Positions 9,401 through 17,918 of a DNA stretch of 64,000 nt are shown one piece after another; the first letter of the stretch is position 1, and the number at the start of each line of letters is the position of its first letter. A program made the position numbers and the translations under genes. The notes below the pieces were generated by a model, which did not search any database, was not told the origin of the DNA, and saw only the letters and a program-made list of their open reading frames with translations. Origin of the DNA: Pseudomonas sp. FP453 (GTDB taxonomy: Bacteria; Pseudomonadota; Gammaproteobacteria; Pseudomonadales; Pseudomonadaceae); NCBI RefSeq assembly GCF_030687495.1, contig NZ_CP117435.1:2856501-2920500 (forward strand). The letters run 5' to 3'.

Positions 9401-10902
9401 TGCGGCAGGTTGGCCACGGCGTTCATCACCAGGTGATAGTCGTCGCGGGTGAAGCTCGCTTGGCCTGCGTCGAGTTGTTGGCGTGCCTGGCTGACAAACT
9501 CGCCTTTCAATGTGGCGCGGTAGTCGTCACCGTGCTTGCTCCAGAACGTTTCCTGCTGGCGGGTGAACACGCCTTGGAAATCGGTTTTCCAGCTCTGGTG
9601 CATGACCGCCGACGCCAGCAGCGGGAATTGATTGTGCGCGCCATAACCGCCTTTGGTGCTTTGCCCCGCGCCAACGGTGTACAGGCCGGAATATGCATCC
9701 ATGTTGCCTGGCAACCAGTCGTCCTCGCTGAAGTTGCTGAGCAGCGCATCCGGCAACTTCTGCGAGCGCCACGGTTCTTGCATCGTCCACTCCCAGCCAT
9801 TGAGGGTGTCGGCGGAATGGCCGCCGCCCTGGAAGCGATTGAGATAGACCGTGTCGGCATCCACGTGGGTGCCGGTGAGTTTGAAGATAATCGCCTCGGC
9901 CCATTTCTTGGCTTCTTCGCGCACCCTGGGGAGTGCGGCGTGGGTGGCGCGCATCAGCTGGCTGTAGCGGTTTTTTTCACGTTGCGCGCGGGCCTGTTCC
10001 AGGGGGCTGTCACGTAGCGTCTCGATCAAGCCCTTCAAGGCTTCCAGGGTTTTGGGCAGCGCCGCGCCGGAGGCGGTGATGAAGTGCGCGGCGTTCACCG
10101 TGGCGTTGGTTGCGCCCGGGTGTGCCTGGGCAAACGTGGACCCCGGGTGAACGCGGACTTGCAGGGCCCTCAGGTCGCGCGCGAGGACCTCTGGCGTCAC
10201 GGCCGGGGTCGGTAGCTTGGCCATCAGCCGCGTGAGGTGATCGAGCAGGGTGTGGCGGTCGTGGATGTCGCCGACGAGCCGTTGTTGTTCGGCCAGGGCC
10301 GCATCTCCCCGCAAGGCGTCATCGCGGGGGATCGTGGTCAAGTCCTGGAGGCCGTCTGGCGGTGCGGAGGGGTTGATCCCGTAGAAGCGCAACACGTCAT
10401 AGAAATGCACAGTGTTGTAAGGCTTGTGCGGGTAGTTGAGAAACCGCCCGCTGGACGGTGGCCAAAAACCCAGTGTTCGCACGGCCTGGATCAACGGTCC
10501 TGCCACGGCAGCGAAGCCGGAGTCGTCGGTCAGAGAAAACTGCCGGGGCTGGCTGTCGATGAACACATGCAGGATGTTGTTGACGGGGTCGAAACGTACC
10601 GTCGAGGGTGAAATGTTGTGGTCTTTCATCCAGCGCTGGAAGTCTGGGTGGCGCAGGGCGTTGTCGAGTTGGTGCAGCCACACGCCCAGGGTGGAATCCG
10701 GCGGTAGGTTGAACAGCGAGTCCGGGCCGGACAACGGGTAGTGGAACGGCGCAGGGCCGATGCTGTGCGCCAGTTGCTGGTCGGCCGCGGCCCTCGGATC
10801 GTCATGGGGGGTATAGCGGGGGAGGTTGGCCGGCACGTCACCGGTATAGGACTCGATGACGTACTGCGTAGGTGGCGCGATGTTGCGGACCGGAAACGAC
10901 AT
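6499..10902 (-). CDS. Large dermonecrotic-toxin-type protein with two candidate C-terminal catalytic modules
   Basis: A 1467-aa protein with no signal peptide. The N-terminal two-thirds resembles the 'dermonecrotic toxin' N-terminal families common in Pseudomonas (short motifs PLSGPDSLFNLPPDSTLGVWL, YGAHNQFPLLASAVMHQSW, FWSDFASLISGDRQSRKG). A hydrophobic stretch, AAGLMAKFAVIGEPLVVGTAVAIGVA, lies at about 690-720. Near the C-terminus is a papain/transglutaminase-like triad: Cys1183 in GNCGEM, His1210 in DAHSFTVVGG, Asp1240 in IVDPWAG. This order is also used by the Pasteurella toxin deamidase domain. A last module has Cys1334 (LSDCSALAV) and His1355 (TLMHLTGS), spaced as in CheD/CNF-type deamidases. 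The start is ATG 10902 with GGAG upstream, not the farther TTG 10962. It is divergent from the LifA-like gene. No secretion genes or immunity gene are adjacent. Activity is inferred. Confidence 0.75.
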   Translation of the reverse strand: MSFPVRNIAPPTQYVIESYTGDVPANLPRYTPHDDPRAAADQQLAHSIGPAPFHYPLSGPDSLFNLPPDSTLGVWLHQLDNALRHPDFQRWMKDHNISPSTVRFDPVNNILHVFIDSQPRQFSLTDDSGFAAVAGPLIQAVRTLGFWPPSSGRFLNYPHKPYNTVHFYDVLRFYGINPSAPPDGLQDLTTIPRDDALRGDAALAEQQRLVGDIHDRHTLLDHLTRLMAKLPTPAVTPEVLARDLRALQVRVHPGSTFAQAHPGATNATVNAAHFITASGAALPKTLEALKGLIETLRDSPLEQARAQREKNRYSQLMRATHAALPRVREEAKKWAEAIIFKLTGTHVDADTVYLNRFQGGGHSADTLNGWEWTMQEPWRSQKLPDALLSNFSEDDWLPGNMDAYSGLYTVGAGQSTKGGYGAHNQFPLLASAVMHQSWKTDFQGVFTRQQETFWSKHGDDYRATLKGEFVSQARQQLDAGQASFTRDDYHLVMNAVANLPQDETQPLTLEQLQATAPVKGVVRTHLLDINGRPSTDILRFSAADHTTQILYIPGHVPALLRFKSIAELDEWVKEQGNDPDKRKALASHFSLRDRQDDDVGFWSDFASLISGDRQSRKGVDSALKYLGNDYWSHQEGVVIDSGRLRVEGDVFNVLKDNTQRRMASDADVAIKSNSEVTRDTWLNDLTAAAGLMAKFAVIGEPLVVGTAVAIGVAQTTLGTEKAISGDTQAERQQGTSSALDGALNSLFSLGGGIAEEEAFEAPVTQPLRREVFADGRQAQVMDHPISDNAYTLPRSNGYDVVDGDKVYRYQNARPGELTELESGHSAAPLEEVEAVCPAPATGGRNRRGANTECFAKLIADLPGDAAQLQALEHVRLFPSKVGLFNKARQVVYEKRLYKMIDGETGPQLIPVANTERITYKSRIRGTLVKEPGFGFNAGEPVGPFAQQTRVVKLNKISNISDDQRQLRGVVVTQGTRQYLVIEADTAEFYYAPLGKGNSTELNFKKCSTLDLPLVQDYRAFMSLFKGAHSLDADLVALPRLKDAYTQLENAGYTQADLDQLKQACKGLTEEQQREVVYQLQRASAIRAPDIALRPNKVTPLEKPPGFANWPVKQQNQFYAEKAKAAVDHALTATGLGPGNQVRSAADLARADAAHMTREWLLRTADLRAPNAGDLIIKTGAGNCGEMALLARDIISKSGGRAYEWGAGDAHSFTVVGGPSTTVNGTLDFSEAIWADAWIVDPWAGITCPAADYTQRLRSTLAEWDKAGWRIRSGAKPDMRPLDPEWVDTLVNKPKRPYDLPRPPATTAPQSVAMGESMTLSEGDAPLITRSLSDCSALAVLTDWNGSTYQTRTLMHLTGSNLEFGLLDGSTRHVLDKLQDSLKNGGKVILVGGVDTQSTQGMATVIGQTFHGQQPLKALLEERPGVSVSIAGSSGVQVNADGTFTLVEGTGKGVFSPEMIKQIFERID

Positions 10903-11181
10903 GGGATAACTGACTCCGCGAGGGTTTGCGAAAAATAGAGGGGTTCCCTGTATGTCTCGCAAACCGGTTGAGCGGTTCCGGCCTGTTTTAGCGGTTTTGT
11001 AAGCTTTGCGCCGTGTGCTGAGGCGGTGTGCGGGGAAGGGCTTTCTAACTGAGCGGGCTGGTGAGGCTCGGCGCGGAAAAGTCCGATAGTCGCCCTGAAT
11101 GCGCGCTTGGTAGGTTGGTCCGAACCAGGACTGTCAGCTACAGGGACGATAGGTTTCATAACTCTGCCAGAGCGGTCATTT

Positions 11182-14100
11182 ATGCAAATATCTTCCTCTG
11201 TTAGCGTGCCGTCGCCGGTATTTTCCACCTCGCCCGTGGGTGACACTGGCGTACACACTCCTGAACAAGCGCATGCGCCAGCGGCTCGTCGCACGCCCCG
11301 GCAAGTTTCGGGGCAGGTTCAGCCCCCCCTCTCCGCCGGTATTCCGGATGCCGAAGTTCCCCCGCTATTTCTAGCGAAAGTCAACGTGGCCAAACTGGAA
11401 TCCACCCGCAGTGAGTTCATGCAAGGCTATAACGCGCACAATTCAGTAGCGCTGCCTGGTTACTTCCCGTCAATGAATGACACGGCGCTCATGCGGATAG
11501 CGCTGGACCAAAACCTAACGGCGAAGCAAACCGGGGCTTTGCAACGCATGGCAGAGCAGCGTGTTATCAACGGCTCTCAAAACAATGTGCGAACGTTCAC
11601 GAAAGTCATCTCAGGCAGAGGCATAAAGGTAACGCCTTTGTCGCAAAGCTATTACCTGTCCATGGTGAACCGGCTGGCGGGAGGGGAATGTGCAGGGCTG
11701 TCACATCTGATGTCTCTGGCGGTGGCGGAGGGTAAGCAACAGACTTTTCTGAGCAATATCTACTACGCCGTTACCAACCCGGATACGCCGGATTCCCAGG
11801 CGTTCTTTATGAAAATCGCCGAGGTGCAAGCCCGGTTGAAATATCCTGGATTTTCCCATGATCCGGCCACCGTGAAGCTCGGTACTCATACGGACATCGC
11901 CCCCCAGCTTATCAATTCGCCAACCTCTAAGACGATCCTGATCAGCAGTGATGAACATCGTCTGACCGCTGGCGTGATTGTTGACCCGGATGGGAAACGA
12001 AAGTATTACTTTGTGGACCCCAACCATAGTTATACGGAGATTGATACTGGTGATGTAACTACGACCAATGCTTTATTTGAAGACGTAATGAAAAAAGTGT
12101 TTACCGATCCCGGGTTGAACGGGTTCATTAAACCTTTGAAAGGTTTTCCGAGTCATCAGCAATACCTCATTAGTGTGTTTAATCGTGACTATGTTGCGGG
12201 TATAAACGGCAGCACCAACGACATCAAGTTCATGTACGAACGTCCCTTGGGTGGGCTGAGCGATATCAATGTGCTGAAGGGGGTCCGGTTACCGACGGTA
12301 GATGATTCTCGCCTTAAAACCTATACCCCTGAGCAAGGCGCTGTAGGGGACTACGATCTTGTGCTGCAGAAGCTGGATAAAATGCAGACCAGCCGCGGGG
12401 TACCGCAATACCATGACGCGATGGCCGCGCTGGACTCAGTCAAGCTCTTCATTGCCACACACCCTGGCTCGAGCCTCGTGCCACCCATGCAGGCACTTGG
12501 GCAGCGCTTGGAGAGGGTTATCAATGAGGCGGCAGCGCCCGCGGAGTATCCCTATGTCTTTGAGCGTATGGAGCGCGATAGGGTGCTTCTGGTCGAGGAC
12601 AAGGTCGGTAAGCCGAAGCATTTTCAGAGTGACACTATTGAGGGCAAGACCGTTGATCTAAAGAGCAATGGAGGGGGCGATCCCGGCCGGGTAACTCGTG
12701 TGGGCGATGCCGTAAAAGAAGCATTGCAGAAACTCTCGCAAAGCGACCCGGCCACCGCCCAGGCCGTTGGCAATAAACTCAGGGTGATTATCGCCAACCC
12801 AGGCGATCAAGCAGAAACACGGCTGTTGTTTGACACCCCGCCGGCCTTGGTCATTGGGGATGATTTTTTTACCACGCCGTCTGCAGATGACACCACTGTT
12901 GCCGATCGAATAGGTGGTCAGGCTCAAGCGCGTGGAGGCGATGCTCAAGCACAGAGGCAAGGGGCACTGGTTGCGGGCAAGCTGGGGATGCTCGGTTATT
13001 ACAAAGCGGACTCCACAGGGTTTTTGGAGGTCGTCAATAACAAAGAGACCTTTCGCGATGGTGGCGACAAAGTAAGCCCACGCGCGACCCGAAGCGCTGG
13101 GGACTTTATGGAGGAGTCTTTCACCGCACGCCTCTACGATGGAACGCTCGACAGCACCACCGATGCCTCACTCAAGCGTCTGTTCTCTCCAGCCACAACG
13201 GCCTCGCCGTCCACCAGTACCGGGTCCCCCAGCAATCCGTTGCCGCCCACGCCACCGGAGACGCCGAACACGCCGCTGCCGGATGCGCCGAGCACATCGC
13301 CCTCTACAGTAAGGGCCATTGAAGCGTCTGAAATAAAACGTCTGCAAGCCCTTGACAGCAGTCTCCCGCCGATTCGAGTCGGGGAGGTGGACGTCAGTCG
13401 GGTCGATCTCTACAAAATGGGGGTCCATGCTCAGGGCAAGCCGATTGAGAGCGCGTTGACCACGGATGCACAGGGTCATATCAGCGCAGACGTGGAAATC
13501 GACTACGTGCGCTTTTTGGCTTATGTGGAAGGACAACCGCCTGAGATCGGTGCGAGCGCATCGCGTGTTGTCAGTGAAGTAGCGGCCAGGCGCAAGCCTG
13601 ACACGACAGCTGTGTTTACCCGCAAGGATGGTGGCCTTATACCTGAGCAGCTGCAAAAACATGTCGATGCCACGTCGCGGCAGGCTGCTGCCATACGTGA
13701 ATTGGAGCGCAGCGGTAAACCACCGCCTGCCGACTTTTTCTCCCCGCCAAAATCGGGCAACCCTGGCGGGAAGACTCAAACCGCGGGGCTTGGGTTCCAG
13801 GCGTTCAGCACGTCCCAGGGGCTGCGCGCGTCCATCGATGCGCTTCAACGCGGGGATACGACGGCGGGGGCCATCGGTTTGGGCGCCGTGGCGTCGGACT
13901 ACGTGGGTATGTCGGCGGAAGCCGGCATTAACAAGCTTGCGAAACATACGATCAATAAAGTGTCGGCGCCCATCCTGGGGTTCCAGGCAAGCACCATCGG
14001 CAAGTTGCTGGGTAAAGCCGCTGGAGGTGTCGGGGCGATATTCAGTGTGCCGTTTGATATCTACAACGCTGTGGACTCGTTTAACAAGGCTGCCAATAGT

Positions 14101-15629
14101 ACGGGTAAAGACGCTCAAGACCATTACGTCAACGGTGCATTTTCCGTGGCTAGCGCCGCAACGTCTATCGCATTGACCGCGGCATTCATGGCGGGAGCCA
14201 GTTCTGCCGGCCCTGCGGGGCTCGTTGTGGCAGCCGTGCTGATGGTGGCCCAGGCGGTTTATTCGGCTGTACGTGTCGTGGAGGACATTGATGAACTAAC
14301 GCCGTTGACAGGGGGGCAAAAGTTTACGGTTGGGTTGGGTTCGTTCCTGGGCCTCCAAATACCATTTAAGATATTAAAACCGTATCTGGAGGTTAAGTAC
14401 CGCAAGGCCTATGAGACCACTCAAGAGGCCAAGCACAAGAAGTTTTTGGAAGGGGGGGGGAAAGAGTTGTTTGAACGGGTTGTCTATGGTTCGTTGGATG
14501 TAGACGTCAAATCAAAATCGGTAAGGGTGCCTTACCCGACTTTTTTTGCGTTCATTCCGGGTCACGGCGTAGTGAATGCCATCACTGACGGAATGCCTGG
14601 CTACGAGACGGTCGTTGATCAGCACCATGGCAACGACAATATTAGAGCCCCTGAACAATCATGGGCGGGCAAGCGTTACGCCGTGGAAGGAGAGCCAGGG
14701 CCAAACAAAGCCACGCTATGGGACATCGGCGACGGTGATGACGGGGTGAAGGGCGCGCAGACGAAGCCCAACTATTTCTTGATGGGCGGGGGCAAGAAAT
14801 TGATCAGCGGTGGTGATGCCGACGATACGTTCATCTTCGGTGCTGATGCCCGACAGACACTCCAGCAAGTGAAGGAAGAGTCGGAGAGGTCTGGGATGAC
14901 AGAACGGCTGGGTTCGGCAAACGTTCAACCGAACTCTGGGGGGAAGGTGGCAGCAATACGCTGATGTTCAATGGTGAACTGAATACCGACCATACTGAAC
15001 GTAATGTGACGAGAAGTTATCGTTATTCCGGGCATGTCATTAACTTCAAGACGGGAACTATTGCAGTAAGTGCTGAAGACCCGCAAGCAGACGGTGCCAC
15101 GCCCATTGCGCGGTTTCACTCATTTTCCAACGCCATCACGGTTGAGGATGGAAAGAGTTATATCGTGGGCGATGAACAGAGTAATACATTTACTCTAAAT
15201 GGTAAGAAGGATGTGGTTCTGACCGGTCAGGGTAACAATGTCGTTATAGTCAATGGTGGCGCTACGGTTGTCGGAGAGGGCGGTTCCAATACTTATTATA
15301 TTAACAAGGGCGATAAGGAAGTGGTCATCAAAGACCCGAATGACAGTGTTGTCCGGCTGGATTACAGCGCCTCTCAAGTCTCGGGTTGGAGCGTTTCACC
15401 CTCGGGTGAATTAACCGTAAACCTGAAGGGTGATAAGCCTGGAGAGGAGCGTAAGCTGACTTTCCAAAATGCTTTTTCCGACGAGGCGGGGGGTGAAAAG
15501 GCACGACCTAAATTCATCACCAACGACGGCGTGATGATGACGATCACCGCCCCATTCCAGGCGGATTCATCCATTCGTGTACCGAAGGTGAGCAGTCTGA
15601 AGGTTCAAGCCGATAAACCCTTGGCTTAA
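11182..15629 (+). pseudogene. LifA/YopT-like giant toxin with TcdA/TcdB-type membrane region, split by a one-base frameshift
   Basis: Two consecutive frames (11182-14964, then 14964-15629) together encode about 1482 aa. An early domain has a cysteine-protease triad like YopT/LifA: Cys170 in GGECAGLSHLMSLA, His259 in DEHRLTAGV, Asp279 in YYFVDPNHS. A proline-rich linker (SPSNPLPPTPPETPNTPLP) follows near 690. Then comes a hydrophobic segment of the TcdA/TcdB/Mcf pore-forming kind (SVASAATSIALTAAFMAGAS, PAGLVVAAVLMVAQAV), and a FIPGHGVVNAITDGMPGYE block near 1130. RTX-like glycine-rich motifs (GGDADDTFIFG; GGSNTLMFNG after repair; GGSNTYYIN) end the protein. The break is in a G6 run at about 14937-14942; a G7 run would restore one frame (SGGEGGSNTL). 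Start ATG 11182 is the first with homologous-looking sequence; the open frame begins at 11107. Error and phase variation both fit. Confidence 0.72.
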
Positions 15630-15690
15630 GTAATGCCAAGGGTGAGGCAATGCCATCGACGGGCTGGCAATGGGTGGGTGCCAGTCTGTT

Positions 15691-16836
15691 TCAGCGGGCT
15701 TTCAAGCTGCGCTCGATGCGTTGCAGGCCTTCCTCCAGCATGGCCCGCGGGCAACCGAAATTCAGGCGCACGAATTGCTGGCTGTCATCGCCGAACTCGA
15801 TCCCGGCGCTCAATCCGACCTTGGCCTGTTCGAGGAAGAACTGTTGCGGGTTTTCCAGGCCCAGGGCAGTGCAATCCAGCCAGGCGAGGAAGGTGCCTTG
15901 GGGCGCGTGCATGACCACGCCGGGCAAGCGGGTTTGCACGGCATCGAGCAGGTAGTCGCGGTTGGCTTGCAGATACTGCTTCAGCGCTTCCAGCCATTCG
16001 CCGCACTGGCTGTAGGCGGCGCGGGTGGCTTCCAGGCCAAGGGGGCTGACGCTGTCGACCATGCCGCAACGGGCGTTGTTGAAGCGCTCGCGGATCTCGA
16101 CGTTCTGGATCACGGCAAAGCAGGTCTTCAAGCCGGCAACGTTATAGGCCTTGCTCGCCGACATCAGCGTGATGGTGCGCTCGGCGATTTGCGGGCTGAG
16201 GCTGGCGGTAGGGATGTGGCGGCGGCCGTCGAAGCATAGCTCGGCGTGGATTTCGTCGCTGATGATCAACGCGCCCTGCTCCAGGCAGGCGTTGGCCACG
16301 GCCAGCAATTCTTCGCGGGGGAATACCTTGCCCATCGGGTTGTGCGGGTTGCTCAGCAGCAGCGCGCCAGCGCCGGCCAGGGCGTCGCGCAGTGCGGGCA
16401 GCGGGGTCAGGTATTCGCCGTTTTTCAGTTCAAACGGCACTTCGATTTTCGGCAGGTTCCAATGCCCCGGCGCCAGGCGGATCGGCCGGTAGTTGGGGGT
16501 TTGCAGCACCACTGGCTGGCCCGGTTGCACAAAGGCATGCAGGGCCATATTGAAACCCGGCTCGACGCCCGGCAGGAACAGCAGGTCTTCGGGCTGCACG
16601 CGCCAGGCATACTTGGCCCACAGGTCGGCGACGATGGCTTCACGCACATCCGGGCCGGCCACGCTGTAGCCGAGGATCTGCTGGTCGAGGCGCTCGCGCA
16701 GGGCCTGCAACACGGCGGGCGGGGCGGCGATGTCCATGTCGGCGATCCACATTGGCAGGACGTCGGCCGGGTAACGGTTCCATTTGGTACTGCCGGTGCC
16801 GAGGCGGGGGTGGATCGTGTCGAAATCAAAGCTCAT
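15691..16836 (-). CDS. patB: PLP-dependent C-S lyase/aminotransferase, PatB/MalY type
   Basis: A 381-aa fold-type I PLP enzyme of the MalY/PatB group, which cleaves cystathionine or other cysteine S-conjugates to pyruvate, ammonia and a thiol. Visible marks: N-terminal FDTIHPRLGTGSTKWNRY and PMWIADMDIAAPPAV (the PatB signature), NPHNPMGKVF, the PLP Asp/Tyr block ISDEIHAELCF, and the Schiff-base lysine in LMSASKAYNVAGLK; the carboxylate-binding Arg is in FVRLNFGCPR. Length is normal. Start ATG 16836 is chosen because homologues begin MSFDFD; an upstream ATG adds a non-homologous 22-residue lead. It is convergent with the preceding toxin gene. Confidence 0.88.
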   Translation of the reverse strand: MSFDFDTIHPRLGTGSTKWNRYPADVLPMWIADMDIAAPPAVLQALRERLDQQILGYSVAGPDVREAIVADLWAKYAWRVQPEDLLFLPGVEPGFNMALHAFVQPGQPVVLQTPNYRPIRLAPGHWNLPKIEVPFELKNGEYLTPLPALRDALAGAGALLLSNPHNPMGKVFPREELLAVANACLEQGALIISDEIHAELCFDGRRHIPTASLSPQIAERTITLMSASKAYNVAGLKTCFAVIQNVEIRERFNNARCGMVDSVSPLGLEATRAAYSQCGEWLEALKQYLQANRDYLLDAVQTRLPGVVMHAPQGTFLAWLDCTALGLENPQQFFLEQAKVGLSAGIEFGDDSQQFVRLNFGCPRAMLEEGLQRIERSLKAR

Positions 16837-16975
16837 GGGGGGGCTCGTGGCTGGGGGCGCTAGAATGGGGCTGATTCTAGCGTCATTATTTTTATAGGCC
16901 ACAGCTTATTGATTGACGGCAAGATCCGGGCGCAGCGGTGTGCCACCGACCCAAAGGTAACCCATGCCCGATGGG

Positions 16976-17662
16976 TCAACTGGTGACGTCGGCCTCTGTG
17001 ATTCTGGCGTGTTGGATTTTAAGTTTGAAGTCTGCATTTCCATCGCCATCGGTATCGACCAGCAAATAGCTGGTCCCCAGGTGTGGCGACATCTCGCCTG
17101 GCCGGTGAATGATCATTGCCTGTCCCGGCTGGCCGGAAAACTCCTGGACGAAGTCCAGTTTGGACTTACCGGCGGGCGTCAAATTGGACACATCAATCTT
17201 GTCTTTGCCGACCACGAAATTGTTGATTGAGTCGGGATTGTCGGGTGAAGAATCCGCCGCGCTGCTGAAGCCGAAAATGCTCTTGCCGCCTTCGGCTTCG
17301 GTGGTGCCGCTGTACATATATTGTTGGCCGGAAAGCCCGAGGATCACATTGTTTGCACCTTTTTGCCCCACCAGGTGCTTCTGCCCTTCAACTTCGCTGT
17401 GCACCAGTTTGTTGGGGCGAGCACTTTGACCTTCCCCCAAGGGCTGCTGATTGAGAATGGTTTCTTTCAATGTAATGACGCGGCCGCCAAAGGCGATGTG
17501 CATCCTGTTATCGGCGGGCGGATCGGAAGGGGCGGGACTATTGGTCGGAGGCGGCGTCGGCGTCGGCGTCGGCGTCAAGTCCCAGACATCGGCAATATTG
17601 ACGGTGGGTATATGTGAGGTCGCGGTCGGGCGACTTTGGTTGCTTATTCCGTAATGACTCAT
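16976..17662 (-). CDS. Orphan protein with serralysin-type C-terminal (type I secretion) domain
   Basis: A 228-aa protein. Residues 1-30 show no signal peptide. A linker of PTPTPTPPPTNSPAPSDPP lies near 31-50, coded by a GGCGTC-type tandem repeat at about 17551-17575 on the plus strand. The C-terminal 100 residues resemble the peptidase M10 serralysin C-terminal domain that mediates ABC-type (type I) export: NVILGLSGQQYMYSG, SINNFVVGKDKIDVSNLTP, SYLLVDTDGDGNADFKLKI. No protease domain is present and no classical GGxGxD nonapeptides are visible. No aprDEF-like exporter is nearby. Start ATG 17662 has GAGAGG upstream. It may be a secreted effector using a remote exporter, or a decayed remnant of a larger RTX protein. 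Function unknown. Confidence 0.75.
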   Translation of the reverse strand: MSHYGISNQSRPTATSHIPTVNIADVWDLTPTPTPTPPPTNSPAPSDPPADNRMHIAFGGRVITLKETILNQQPLGEGQSARPNKLVHSEVEGQKHLVGQKGANNVILGLSGQQYMYSGTTEAEGGKSIFGFSSAADSSPDNPDSINNFVVGKDKIDVSNLTPAGKSKLDFVQEFSGQPGQAMIIHRPGEMSPHLGTSYLLVDTDGDGNADFKLKIQHARITEADVTS

Positions 17663-17918
17663 GGCAGATACCTCTCTCGGTTGATTGGATATCTTGCTAT
17701 TGGCGCAGTGCTCGGAAACGTTCCATCGCTATTGCGGCTTCCCAGGCATCGGGGCTTGGGCATTGCACGCAATCGGGGGTAGGTATTTTCCGGCAAGCCA
17801 ACGCTCCCCATTCGGGGTGTCTGTGACCGACAGGTTCTGTAATAAAAACGCCATTGCACTGGGGATTAAAGCTACGGCGGGCTATTTTGGTGCATCTCAA
17901 TAACCAGAGTAGCCATGG

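Noticed and set aside
8431..10017. Long plus-strand open frame opposite the dermonecrotic-type gene
   Set aside because: Antisense of a recognisable coding region with no ribosome site and no family resemblance.
17551..17575. Short tandem GGCGTC repeat
   Set aside because: Considered as a CRISPR or satellite repeat. It encodes the Pro-Thr linker of the secretion-domain protein and has no spacers.
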